This document shows, piece by piece, positions 45,704-55,571 of a stretch of DNA of 64,000 bases. The notes under the pieces were generated by a model that saw only the letters and a list, made by a program, of their open reading frames with translations, did no database searches and was not told the DNA's origin. Where the stretch lies: assembly GCA_943788115.1 (NCBI GenBank), contig CALSPA010000003.1:1-64000 (forward strand), given 5' to 3'. Within the stretch, counting starts at the first letter, position 1. The number at the start of each line of letters is the position of its first letter. The position numbers were made by a program, and so were the translations under genes. Origin of the DNA: an uncultured Flavobacteriales bacterium (GTDB taxonomy: Bacteria; Bacteroidota; Bacteroidia; Flavobacteriales_D; Parvicellaceae).

Positions 45704-47068
45704 TTATTGTTGTGATATATCATCTAAATAAAATGTTCCTGCGTTTGCTACATCCCATCCAGGGAAAAGAACTAACCTGTCGTAAACACCTGAAGATGCC
45801 GCAGAAAAATCAACTGTAATTTCTTCCCATGTGTTAGCATTTGTAACTACTCCATCTACTTCTACAAAGTCATTTGTATTAGAAGAATTTTCAATTTTAA
45901 TTCTAAAATCACCAGTGATAGGAGCCCATACTTTAACTGAAATCGTAGTTGCAGTTGAGAAATCTAATGGCGCATCCAAATCTACATAAAGACCCGCCCA
46001 TGTTTCATCACCATGAACTGTTTCAAGCACCATTGAGCTTGTATTAATCCCTGATTGGTCTGGGTTTGAAATATAGGCGTATGAGCTGTTTCCAAATGTG
46101 GTTAAAATTGGTTCTAAAGTTTCAAAATCTAAAGGAAGAGAATAAGAGTTAACTACTCCCCCACCTCCCCCACCGGAGCTTATAAAACCTTCCGGAATAA
46201 GACGTAAGTACCACAACAATCCATCAGAAATATCGGTGTATTGCAACCATAAAGAAGTATCTGAAATGTTAATAATTCTATAATCTTGAACTCCTGTCCA
46301 AAACCCAATAAAAGAGGAACCAGAAACAGAAATCATAGTGTCGGCTGCTTTAGTTATATTCCAACTTTCATTTAACTGATCACTAAACGGTGCTGTATAG
46401 TCCCCTAAATTTTCATAAGAGTTTGGGAAATCTCCTGACAATAAATTATCGACATAAACACTTCCATTTGTTACCATATCAAATTGAAAATTATTTAAAT
46501 GGAAAACATACCTGTCATCATACATACCACATCCAGGTTTTTCGTTAGGACCTGCATCCCAGTATTCTGGGTAATCACCGGCTGAACCTACAGGGTCTGG
46601 GCCAACTCCAAAATGGGTTGCTGATGCAGAATCTATGACCCAAGTTTTTGAACCAGGACCATTTATACCTCCTGTTAAAAATTCAAATAAAGGGTCGTTA
46701 AGTAAGCTTGGGTCGGATTGATCTATTACTATCTCTTGAGAGCTAGAAGCGCTTCCTCCTTGATTAAAAACCGTTAATGTAACAGTATAAATACCTGCAT
46801 TAGGATAAGTAGCAATTACATTAGTACCACTTCCTGTTGTTCCATTATCAAAATCCCAATTACATGTCATTGTTGAATTTGCTGCTGCAAATTCAATTAT
46901 ATTGTCATTAGCAGCAGATGGACTGTAAGTAAAAGCTGCGTCCGCAGCAGTTGGTGGTTCAGTTAGAGTTGGTTCTGGATCTTTCTTACAAGAGCTTAAT
47001 GTAAAAATTGACACTAACATAAAAAATGATAGCATATTTTTAAAAGTTATTTGAGAACTATTTTTCAT
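45704..47068 (-). CDS. PKD-domain surface glycan-binding lipoprotein
   Basis: 454 aa. Lipoprotein signal (MLSFFMLVSIFTLSSC, lipobox Cys about 27). Residues about 38-115 form a PKD domain (FDNGTTGSGTNVIATYPNAG, IYTVTLTVFNQGG). The middle domain (about 135-295) includes SKTWVIDSASATHFGVGPDP, common in PUL lipoproteins. A Gly-rich linker leads to a C-terminal carbohydrate-binding-like sandwich (about 310-454). Position right after SusD and no catalytic motif argue for a surface glycan-binding protein presenting the glucan to SusCD and GH16. Confidence 0.85.
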   Translation of the reverse strand: MKNSSQITFKNMLSFFMLVSIFTLSSCKKDPEPTLTEPPTAADAAFTYSPSAANDNIIEFAAANSTMTCNWDFDNGTTGSGTNVIATYPNAGIYTVTLTVFNQGGSASSSQEIVIDQSDPSLLNDPLFEFLTGGINGPGSKTWVIDSASATHFGVGPDPVGSAGDYPEYWDAGPNEKPGCGMYDDRYVFHLNNFQFDMVTNGSVYVDNLLSGDFPNSYENLGDYTAPFSDQLNESWNITKAADTMISVSGSSFIGFWTGVQDYRIINISDTSLWLQYTDISDGLLWYLRLIPEGFISSGGGGGGVVNSYSLPLDFETLEPILTTFGNSSYAYISNPDQSGINTSSMVLETVHGDETWAGLYVDLDAPLDFSTATTISVKVWAPITGDFRIKIENSSNTNDFVEVDGVVTNANTWEEITVDFSAASSGVYDRLVLFPGWDVANAGTFYLDDISQQ

Positions 47069-47103
47069 TTTATTTAATTATTTGAGTAACTGTTTTTTAA
47101 TTT

Positions 47104-48572
47104 TTAATATCCAGGGTTTTGAGACCAATTCCCCCCAGCTAAGTCAATTTCAATTTGTGGAATTGGAAAAAGCTCATGGGTCCCTGAACTAAATCCATCA
47201 ATAGATGAGCTTGCTTTATTTGTACGGACTAGATCAAAAAATCGATGACCTTCACAAGATAGCTCTAACCTTCTTTCGTTATAAATATCATCAATAGTGA
47301 TTCCACTCATTGATGCAACTCCTGCTCTAGCTCTAACTTCATTTATATACTGTTCAGCTAACGATGAATTACCATTTTGAAAATTAGCCTCAGCTGACAT
47401 TAAAAGCACATCAGCATACCTAATTACTCTATAATTAACAGGGCTTGTTAAATCATTATCTGGAAGACCTATCTCACCTTGTCTTTTAATGTATTTATTA
47501 TTGTAGTATCCCGTATGTCCACCTGCTCCAATAGCATATGAAATACTTTGAGGATTTGCTTGAGCTGCAATAAAAGCATCAATGTCTAAAATTGTATAAT
47601 CTCTTCTAGAGTCATTAGCAGGGAAAAAATCATATAAATTTTGAGTTGGTAGATTATAACTGTTACCATCACCATAAACAGGTCCGTTGTATTGTCTAAC
47701 ACCCTGAAAACCAGGCCCAGCATTACCTTCTAAACAAACCAAACATCCGTAACTACCACCTTCAAGACCAGAGTATTGAACGTCAAAAACTGTTTCGCTA
47801 TTGTTTTCATTTGTAACTGAAAATAAATCTGCATAATCGGGAATCAATGTATACCAATTGTTATTTATTATTTCATCAAATGCTGAAGCTGCATCAGTCC
47901 ACTTGTTCTGATACAAATAAGCTTTACCTAAAAGTGCTAATGCAGCACCTTTGGTTGCTTTACCCTTAACAACATTAGAAACGTCTAAAATTGAAGCTGC
48001 ATAAATCAAATCCTCCTCAATTTGAGCATACACATCTGCTGCCGATGTTCTTGGCAATTTAGATACTTCTTCTACTCCTAAACGTTGGTCAACAACTAAA
48101 GGAATATCTCCAAAAAATTTAACCAACTCAAAATAGTAGAATGCTCTTAAAAATCTGGCTTCAGCAATAAGATGATCTTTTCCAGGAAAGTCAATATTAT
48201 CTTTATATTCAAGAATATAGTTTGCTCTTGTTATTCCAGCATAATTCCAACGAAAAACGCTTCTAAGCTCATTGTTAACTCCTCCATGATTCATTTGATC
48301 TATTTGATGTAATCCTTCTGTATCTGTAACACTTTCGCCTCCAGCAATTGTATTATCCGATGCTATTTCTCCAATCCAAACAGATAAAAAAGATGCTTGT
48401 AGTAAATCATATGCCCCAATAAGAGCCAATTCATAATCGCTCTGATTTTGAAAATAATTTTCAGCATCCTGAGCATAAGGTGGGTCAATATTTAAAAACT
48501 TTTTACAGCCACTAATTGTAAAAAAACAGTGCTTATAAGAGCAAAAATTATTATGGAATTTATCTTTTTCAT
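47104..48572 (-). CDS. susD: SusD-family glycan-binding lipoprotein, one frameshift near N-terminus
   Basis: The track ORF (48429) lacks the N-terminus. An ATG at 48572 (MKKINSIIIFALIST) joins it if one T is restored in the T run near 48524, which gives FFTISGCKKFLNIDPP, a standard SusD lipobox and N-terminus; full length is about 489 aa. The TPR-like N-terminal helices include ITRANYILEY and AEARFLRAFYYFELVKFFGDIPLV, the SusD/RagB hallmark. The C-terminal NERRLELSCEGHRFFDLVRT is also diagnostic. Pairs with SusC 3 bases upstream to import glucan oligosaccharides. Confidence 0.92.
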
Positions 48573-48575
48573 TTT

Positions 48576-51500
48576 TTAAAATTTAATAATTACACCTCCC
48601 ATAATTGTTCTAGCTTGTGGATAGAACCCATAATCAACACCAGACGATAAAGTTCCACCGGAAGATCCGATATCCGGATCAAAACCTTGATAGCCAGTAA
48701 GAGTCAATAAGTTATTTGCAGAAACATAAATTCTTAATGATTGTGCTTTAAATTTCAGGGATAATTTTTCTGGAAGGGTATATCCAAATTGTAAATTTCG
48801 AAGCCTTAAAAATGAACCATTTTCGACATAATAATCTGAAAAAACATTGTTTCTAGTTGCTTCAGTAGTTAGTCTTGGATGAATATTAGTAGACCCAGGT
48901 CCGGTCCATCTATTAATTACATAATCTAATTGATTGGCATATGGCTGTTGTCGTTCAAAATTCCTTATAATTTCTTGTCCAAGTGCTGCATATAAATTAG
49001 CAGACAAATCAAATCCTTTATATTTTATAGCAAACGCTAACCCAAGAGTGAAATCTGGAATAGGGCTTCCAATATTAGTTTTATCAGAATCATCATTAAA
49101 ATTAATTACACCGTCACCATTCTGATCTACAAAAATTAGATCTCCTGGTTTTGCTCCTTCTTGAATTACTGATGAATTATCTATATCTAATTGAGTCTGA
49201 AAAATTCCATTGGTTTGAAAACCATTAAAATATCCTATTGCATATCCTTCCTGAAATCGTGTTGCGACATTTCCCCCAACTCCAAAATATGCACCAGGCA
49301 AGTAATCAACCCCTTCTGGTGTATTTATGACTTTATTTGATAGAGCAGTAAAATTAAAGTTCACATTGTAAACAAGTGACGCCTCTTTTTTGGAGTTAAA
49401 ACTAATTTCAAGTTCAACCCCTTTATTGGAAACATCTCCTGCATTAATTACAGGTGATGACCCTCCAGGACCGTAAGAACCTAAAACTCCTGAAACGTCT
49501 GGCTGAAATAATAAATTAAATGTGTTTTTTATAAAATAGTTAGCTGTAAAATCTAATCTTTTGAAAATTGTTAAATCAACACCGGCATTAAATTGCCTCG
49601 TTGTTTCCCACTTTAAATCGGGGTTTGCAGCTCTTCCAAGTGCTACACCAGTTGTAATAATGTCATCAAAAACATAAACACCCTCTCCGTTTAAAGATGC
49701 TCTATATGCAAAATTTGCAATCTGATCATTTCCAGAAACACCATAACTCATTCTTACTTTAAAGAAATCAATCTGTTTAATTTTATAAAATTCTTCTTCT
49801 GAAAATAGCCAAGCTCCTGAAACGGTTGGGAAGTAACCAAATCTATTGTTTTCTCCAAATTTACTAGAGCCGTCTCTTCTTAAAATTGCAGAAACTAAAT
49901 ACTTATACTTGTAGCCATATTCTGCTCTCAAAAATGTGGAGAGTAATCTTTCTTCAAATTCATAAGAACCAGTATTATTTAAAAACCCACCAGGGGCAAG
50001 ATTGGCAGAGATGTCAGCATAATCTATAGAATTATTAGGAATATTAAATGCAGTCCCATTTAAGACATCACCCTTTCTTCTAAAAATAGAAGTTCCTAAA
50101 GTGGCCTTAACTTTATGATCTTCTTTAAAGGTATGATCATAATTCAGGAAACTCTCAAAAGAAAGATCTATGTATGACGCCCTTTGCTCAAAAAACACTT
50201 GCTCCTCTTTCAATAAAGACACTATCTGCAATTTCCACAATTACAGGATCTAAATCTGCATTTGCCGCAGTATTTGCATATTTTCCAGGGCCAAACCAAG
50301 CCAAAGGAGAAAACACTTTGTTGTCCACAGCTGCATAATTATAATTAAATCTATTGGTGAAAGTTAAATCATCAGTTATATCAAAAGCAAGCTCTTCTTT
50401 TCCAACAAATTTATTTACCCAGGCATAATTAAATGTGTTTTCTATTTGAGCAACAGGATTAATAATGTCACTAACTTCGTCTAAATAGCTGTAGTTTCCA
50501 TCAGGTGTTTGAACAGGGTCATTTGGAAATGCATTTATGGTGTTATACAAAACAGATCCTATACCATTTTCAGGGAGCCCAGTTCGATATTCGTTAGTGA
50601 ACAATAAAACACTGTTTAACCTTAGTTTGTTAGACAATGCTGAGCTCAAGTTTACTCGGCCATTATACCTTTGGAAATTCGCTTTCTCACCACCAACTAT
50701 ACCATCTTGAGCATAAAAAGATCCACCTAAAGAGTAAGAAGTGTTTTTTGTACCACCTGAAACACTCAGGTTATAACTCTCAACTGCTGCATTTTGAAAA
50801 ATAGTGTCTTGCCAGTTGGTACCAACACCTAAGTTTGTGTTTGCAAAAGGAAGAGGCTCACCAGCAATGCCAAACATTTCATTTTTAATAACAGCATATT
50901 CATTAGCATTTAATAAGCTTAATTTATTGGCAGTTTGTTGAACCCCATAATAAGAGCCGAATTCAAATTTGGGGGCTGAATTTTTAGCTCCTTTTTTTGT
51001 TTCTACAATAATTACCCCATTTGCAGCTCTTACACCATAAATCCCTGCAGTAGCATCTTTTAATACATTAATGGATTCGATATCTGAAGGGTTTAAGGCA
51101 TTTAAACCTTCTGAATCGTATACCACACCATCAACTAAAATTAAAGGATCGTTATCACCAAAAGTAGATAATCCTCTAATTCTAATGCTAGATGAACCTC
51201 CAGGGGAACCAGAGTTAGTATTAATAGAGACTCCTGCTACTTGTCCTTGAAGAGCTTGATCCATTCTAGAAAGATTTAATTTTTCAATGTTCTCTCCCTT
51301 AACTTTTGCAGTTGCTCCAGTTAGTTCTTTAACTGAAGTTTTTCCATAACCAACAACTACATATTCGTCCAAAGATTCTGAGCTTGGCTCTAATTGAATG
51401 TTTAAAATTGATCTACCTGCAATTAAAACTTCTTGCAGCTCATATCCAACGTATGAAAAAACCAAAACTGATGAATCATTTAGCTCACTTGAAATTGAAT

Positions 51501-51676
51501 ATTCTCCATCAACATTGGTTGTTGAACCAGCTGAAGCTCCCTTTATTAAAACATTTACACCAGGCAATGTCTCATTGAACTCATCCTTAACAATCACCAT
51601 TTACTGTAGCTAATTGCGCAAAGGAATTGGTTGATATAATTAGAATTGAAACTATAAAAAATGCAATTTTAAACAT
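48576..51676 (-). CDS. susC: SusC-family TonB-dependent glycan transporter, two frameshifts
   Basis: Two ORFs in the track belong to one gene of about 1030 aa. The true ATG is at 51676 (MFKIAFFIVSILII, signal peptide ending SFAQ). An extra G near 51600 (after ATVNG) and an extra T in a six-T run near 50190 break the frame. Domains: carboxypeptidase-like regulatory domain (LPGVNVLIKGASAGSTTNVDG), TonB plug (YVVVGYGKTSVKELTGA, SIRIRGLSTFGDNDPLILVDG), large barrel with the family's DFTANYFIKNTFNLLF segment, and end IMGGVIIKF. First gene of the laminarin-type PUL; the promoter region carries TAGTGTAAAAA repeats. Confidence 0.92.
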
Positions 51677-51705
51677 CGTGTATGTATAATTATTTAAAGT
51701 AAATA

Positions 51706-51741
51706 TAGTGTAAAAATTTTAATTAGTGTAAAAAGTACGCA
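51706..51741. promoter_or_regulatory. TAGTGTAAAAA direct repeats upstream of susC
   Basis: Two identical 11-bp copies (51706-51716 and 51724-51734) with an 18-base period lie about 30 bases before the susC start; the second is followed by TACGCA, giving a partial palindrome AGTGTA-N5-TACGCA. They overlap or adjoin a TATATTTA -7-like box on the minus strand. Candidate regulator-binding site for the PUL. Confidence 0.5.
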
Positions 51742-51963
51742 AAGCATGCTTTAAATCAAAAAACTAACCATATACAAGTTAAAATACTAAATTCAATAAT
51801 TATATTTTGTTTAATATAAAGCATGTTTCAATTAGTTAATTTAACACTTTAGAATTTGCTTTTTTTAAGTTGATTAAAATTTTATTAATAAATATACCCC
51901 CCCTTTTTTAATTTTTAATCGTGTATGTAATTGAAAGTAACTATTTAACTTAAAAACAAAACA

Positions 51964-53022
51964 ATGAAAAAATTAATACTAGCTCTTACTGTCCTTTTTG
52001 GATTTAATACACAAGCACAAAGCCCCTGTGATGGAATCACAATAAGCGGGACTCAATTTGGAGCAACTATTGTTGTAGCTTCAACAGCTCAAGCTTTGTT
52101 CATCGAAACAACAAGCCCAAATGGAATTGTTTTAGGGCAAGATAGCCTTACAAATAGCCATTACTTTCAAACGGGAGGAAATTTCAACACAGTAGTTACA
52201 TGTATACATACAATGAATACTATGTGTTGTGAAACTTTTATATGGAACGGAACGTCATGGTTAGTTTCCGGAGGCTCTGTCCCATCTTGGAATTGTAGCT
52301 CGAACGGTGGAGGGTGTTACGATCCTGGAACAGGGAACGGACAATACTCAACATTAAGTGCGTGTCAAACAGCATGTGGAGGTTCTTCATCTTGGGATTG
52401 TGGTTCTTTTGGTTGTTTTGATCCTGGAACAGGGAATGGCCAATACTCAACTTTATCAACCTGTCAATTAGCATGTAGTTCATCATCGCTTTGTGATTCA
52501 ATAATTGTAAACGGATCATCAGGTCAAGTTTCTTTTAATGCGCCAAATGCTCTAGTTGAATATTGGGTGACTACAGATACATATGGAAACATATTGGCTG
52601 AAGATAGCCTTACAAACATTCACAGTATAAACTTCAATGGATTGCCACAAGACACGTTAATCACATGTTTGTCTTCAGGAAATTTAATGTGTTGCGAAAC
52701 TTATGTATGGAACGGTACAGTCTGGGCCAAAATAGGGGTTACATCTATTGAGAATGAGCAAATAATTAACTTCAGTTCCTTGTATCCAAATCCGGTAAAA
52801 GATGTTGCAGTTTTAGAATTTAATTCTTCAAAAAACACAAACATAAGCATTGCTATTTATGACATTTTCGGAAGACAATTAAGCACCTCATCAATACGAA
52901 TTAGTATTGGTAATAATAAAATCAATTTAGAAACTTCTAAGCTGGCAAATGGGTATTATTTGGTAAATGCTAGTTGTGATGAAGGAGAATTCAAAAAAAC
53001 AATTCAATTTACTAAGCAATAA
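51964..53022 (+). CDS. T9SS-sorted protein with nested duplicated domains
   Basis: 352 aa. Signal peptide ending NTQAQ. Two related modules, about residues 22-105 (CDGITISG ... MCCETFIWNGTSW) and 180-265 (CDSIIVNG ... MCCETYVWNGTVW), flank two Cys-rich repeats of about 33 residues (DPGTGNGQYSTLSACQTAC and DPGTGNGQYSTLSTCQLAC). A T9SS type A tail (LYPNPVKDVAVLEF ... IQFTKQ) ends the protein. The small repeat is, from memory, widespread in secreted proteins of related flavobacteria; its function is unknown. The gene is divergent from susC, with 287 bases between them, and 77 bases upstream of the ECF sigma gene. Confidence 0.85.
   Translation: MKKLILALTVLFGFNTQAQSPCDGITISGTQFGATIVVASTAQALFIETTSPNGIVLGQDSLTNSHYFQTGGNFNTVVTCIHTMNTMCCETFIWNGTSWLVSGGSVPSWNCSSNGGGCYDPGTGNGQYSTLSACQTACGGSSSWDCGSFGCFDPGTGNGQYSTLSTCQLACSSSSLCDSIIVNGSSGQVSFNAPNALVEYWVTTDTYGNILAEDSLTNIHSINFNGLPQDTLITCLSSGNLMCCETYVWNGTVWAKIGVTSIENEQIINFSSLYPNPVKDVAVLEFNSSKNTNISIAIYDIFGRQLSTSSIRISIGNNKINLETSKLANGYYLVNASCDEGEFKKTIQFTKQ
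52315..52479 (+). repeat. Two 66-base coding repeats (DPGTGNGQYSTLS unit)
   Basis: Copies at 52315-52380 and 52414-52479, 99 bases apart, share GATCCTGGAACAGGGAA and most other bases and encode the paired Cys-rich units. Confidence 0.85.
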
Positions 53023-53065
53023 TATGAGTTTATAATCTTATTTTTAATCACAACCTACCACTGGA

Positions 53066-53085
53066 ACCGGGCTCAGCTCGGTTTT
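53066..53085 (+). terminator. Weak terminator-like hairpin after the T9SS repeat protein
   Basis: ACCGGG / CTCGGT (one G-T pair) with a 5-nt CTCAG loop is followed by TTTT. It is the only GC-rich element in the interval before the sigma gene. The T run is short, so termination may be partial. Confidence 0.45.
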
Positions 53086-53097
53086 AGTGTTAACACT
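53086..53097. promoter_or_regulatory. Perfect 12-bp palindrome before the ECF sigma start codon
   Basis: AGTGTTAACACT is its own reverse complement and ends 2 bases before the ATG at 53100. It could bind a dimeric regulator or form a hairpin that blocks translation. Its AGTGT half-site matches the motifs at the PUL promoters, with a different spacing. Confidence 0.55.
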
Positions 53098-53099
53098 CA

Positions 53100-53651
53100 A
53101 TGAAAGTAAGTACGCAACTTATAGAACGTGTAATTAACAAAGAGCGCAAAGCACAATTGGAACTATATCGAATTTGTTTTAGCACATTAATGAGTGTTGC
53201 ATTTAGATATAAAAAAAACGAAGCAGATGCAGCAGCATTATCAAATGATGCATTTTTGAAAATACTATTGAATATTAGTAAATATAATACTGAAACCCCA
53301 ATTAATGCATGGGTAAGAAGAATCGCAATTAATAATGCAATTGATGATTATAGAAAAAACAAAAAAAGAGAGAAAACAATAGAAACAGTAGATAATTTCG
53401 ATAACATAGAGGAAGCTGATTATTTTGAATTAAATAATGAAATAGAATATCAAGAGCTAAATAAAATGCTACTTAGCCTTCCTAATGCAACCAGGGTGGT
53501 GTTTAATTTATTTGCGATAGATGGTTACTCACACAAAGAGATCACAGAAGAATTAAATATAAAATTAGAAACATCGAAATGGCACATGAAAGAAGCTAGA
53601 AAAAGATTAAAAGCTTTATTAATTAAAAGAACATCAGTTAATGAAATCTGA
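53100..53651 (+). CDS. ECF-type RNA polymerase sigma factor
   Basis: 183 aa, typical ECF length. Sigma region 2 spans about residues 20-90 (LMSVAFRYKKNEADAAALSND, AFLKILLNISKYNTETPINAWVRRIAINNAIDDYRK), and region 4 about 120-175 (LPNATRVVFNLFAIDGYSHKEITEELNIKLETSKWHMKEARKRLK) with its helix-turn-helix. A short acidic linker joins them. It ends 11 bases inside the next gene, so the two are translationally coupled. The next gene encodes a protein with a cytoplasmic N-terminus and a single inner-membrane helix, the likely anti-sigma factor. Similar to the sigma factor of the Bacteroides Das/Dma pairs, as I recall them. Confidence 0.9.
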   Translation: MKVSTQLIERVINKERKAQLELYRICFSTLMSVAFRYKKNEADAAALSNDAFLKILLNISKYNTETPINAWVRRIAINNAIDDYRKNKKREKTIETVDNFDNIEEADYFELNNEIEYQELNKMLLSLPNATRVVFNLFAIDGYSHKEITEELNIKLETSKWHMKEARKRLKALLIKRTSVNEI

Positions 53652-55356
53652 TAACAACATAGATAAGTTATTTAAAGACAAATTATTTGAAAAAGAATTT
53701 GTCTTAAAGGATAGCTACATTGCTGATCTTGAAGAGAAACTTGATGTGGAAAAGTCTAATAAAAAATTATTCCTATTAATTCTGTTCTTTTTTATTGGGG
53801 GAATTTCGTTGACTTATTATCTAACAACTAACGACACAAAAACAATTGTAAAAGTTGAAGAAACAAATTACAGCTTGGAAAATGAAGGCACTGAAAACAA
53901 AATCCTAACAATTCAAAAAGCAGACACTTCGGCAAATTTAAAAAACCCTTTAGCATTAGAGGATTCTAATGAATTTAAAGTAAAAAGAACTAAAAGTCTC
54001 AACGACAAAAATGATACAGATTCAACTTCAATAGAAATTAAAAACATAAAAGACAATTCATTTAATAAAAATTTAAAGGCTGTTTCTTCTAAATCTTTGT
54101 TAGATATAAATCCTAATAACAAACAAGATAATTCAACACCAAAATCAGCTGACTTTAAAAACAAAAAGATTACTGACAAAAAAAATCCAACTAGTATCTC
54201 ATCAACAAATAACACATTTCCCTATGAAACAATTGCAATAGATTCTATAAAATTAAACCCCACTAATACCAATTTTAAAACGAATGAAACTCAATATTTG
54301 GACAGCATTTTAAATGCTAAAGATGAAACAGTTTTGCTTGTTCAAAACATCGAAAACAAGCCCACTGAAAATGCCCTAAACACCTTAACAAATATTTCTA
54401 GTCCTGAAACTCCTTCTTTAAAGCAAAATGAAGACAGTCTGATTTCCATTAAAAGCGAAAATAAACTCATAAAAAGTGACACTTCCTCGCTGAATATTGT
54501 TCCTGAAATTGACACTTCTATAACACTGCAAAATGAAGAAAGTTTATTGCCTAAAAACGATAATCTTGAAGTTCCTGATTCAACTTTCAGCAATGATAAC
54601 TTAACTAAAATTGATGAAACAAATTCTACTGATGAAACAAAAGCTAAAAAATGGTCTTTATCATTTTTTTGGGGGCCAGCATCAATAAACAAAGAAATAT
54701 CTGGCAATATATCTACTGATTATTTAGCTGTTAGAAAGGCTGAAGAAACTTTCATTTTAACACCTTCTTTTGGTGCAAGGGTTAATTACAATGTAAATAA
54801 GAACATTAATCTTTCATTAGGCCTAAATACGCTTAATTTAGGAGAAAATGTTGATTATTCTACCCGTTATAATATTTCTTCAATAGACACAACTTATTAC
54901 TATTCATACATAGATTCTGTAATAAATAATAATGGCGTATGGGACACTGTAACGGTTCAATTTTCGGTGGATTCCATTCTTGGATATGACACAACAGCTT
55001 TTAATTACATTGGCAACAACAGACACTCTTATATTCAAATTCCTTTTATGCTTGGCTATAAATTCATTTTTAATAAAATAGGTTTAAATGTACGGCTAGG
55101 TGGGTCTTATGGAATACTAGTCAATAGCCAGAACAAGTATGTATCTGTAGCATTAGACAACATTCAACAGGAGACTATGAGAAAGTCAATTATTAACATA
55201 GCAGCTTCGACAACAATTAGCTACCAACTAAAAAAATTCAATGTGTTTGTAGAACCCAATTACAGACTCAATATAAGCAACTCATTTAACAATAAAGCTG
55301 TCATTCAGAAATACACCGCTTTTGGTGTTAATATTGGATTGTCATTTGATTTATAA
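53641..55356 (+). CDS. Putative dual membrane-spanning anti-sigma factor (inner-membrane helix plus outer-membrane barrel)
   Basis: 571 aa. Residues 1-40 are charged and cytoplasmic by topology (IDKLFKDKLFEKEFVLKDSY). One transmembrane helix spans about 42-61 (LFLLILFFFIGGISLTYYL). Residues about 62-330 are a low-complexity Asn/Ser/Thr/Lys/Asp-rich linker without predicted fold. Residues about 335-571 are a beta-barrel (WSLSFFWGPASINKEI, VNYNVNKNINLSLGLNTLNL, final GVNIGLSFDL). There is no cleavable signal peptide. This order suits one polypeptide crossing both membranes, with the N-terminus holding the sigma factor encoded by the overlapping upstream gene. From memory this is the architecture reported for Dma proteins of Bacteroides thetaiotaomicron; sequence relationship is not checked. 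Confidence 0.7.
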   Translation: MKSDNNIDKLFKDKLFEKEFVLKDSYIADLEEKLDVEKSNKKLFLLILFFFIGGISLTYYLTTNDTKTIVKVEETNYSLENEGTENKILTIQKADTSANLKNPLALEDSNEFKVKRTKSLNDKNDTDSTSIEIKNIKDNSFNKNLKAVSSKSLLDINPNNKQDNSTPKSADFKNKKITDKKNPTSISSTNNTFPYETIAIDSIKLNPTNTNFKTNETQYLDSILNAKDETVLLVQNIENKPTENALNTLTNISSPETPSLKQNEDSLISIKSENKLIKSDTSSLNIVPEIDTSITLQNEESLLPKNDNLEVPDSTFSNDNLTKIDETNSTDETKAKKWSLSFFWGPASINKEISGNISTDYLAVRKAEETFILTPSFGARVNYNVNKNINLSLGLNTLNLGENVDYSTRYNISSIDTTYYYSYIDSVINNNGVWDTVTVQFSVDSILGYDTTAFNYIGNNRHSYIQIPFMLGYKFIFNKIGLNVRLGGSYGILVNSQNKYVSVALDNIQQETMRKSIINIAASTTISYQLKKFNVFVEPNYRLNISNSFNNKAVIQKYTAFGVNIGLSFDL

Positions 55357-55512
55357 TTCTACTAAACTTCTTTTCAAACAACCAACTAAATAGAAAAAAA
55401 AAGCCACAACCTATTGTATATGAATAGATTACGGATATTAGTTGCACCCCTAGAGTTCGGATTTTTCGGCTTTTTTCTGTAGTTCTATGGCAAGTTTATA
55501 TCAACTAAGAAA

Positions 55513-55556
55513 CAAAAAAGCCGCTAACCAATTGCATAAACAATCAATTAACGGCA
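55513..55556 (-). terminator. Terminator of the tRNA-Gly/tRNA-Leu transcript
   Basis: On the minus strand GCCG and CGGC arms with further internal pairing (TTAATTG / CAATTGGTTA, imperfect) precede six T. It lies about 16 bases past the tRNA-Leu 3' end. Confidence 0.7.
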
Positions 55557-55571
55557 TTTTTCTTTTTTTTG

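Noticed and set aside
51677-51929. CGTGTATGTA occurring twice between susC and the T9SS gene
   Set aside because: Ten bases only, in the same plus-strand orientation and so opposite relative to the two genes; could easily be chance in AT-rich DNA.
52315-52479. Possible CRISPR-like or Kunitz inhibitor repeats
   Set aside because: Only two in-frame protein repeats with no spacers; Cys spacing does not fit the full Kunitz pattern.
52238-52519. 93-aa minus-strand ORF with repeats
   Set aside because: Antisense of the DPGTGNGQYSTL repeats; the repetition is inherited from the real gene.
54342-54707. 121-aa minus-strand ORF, and similar at 53913-54215
   Set aside because: Antisense of the low-complexity linker in the dual-membrane protein; no start signals or homology.
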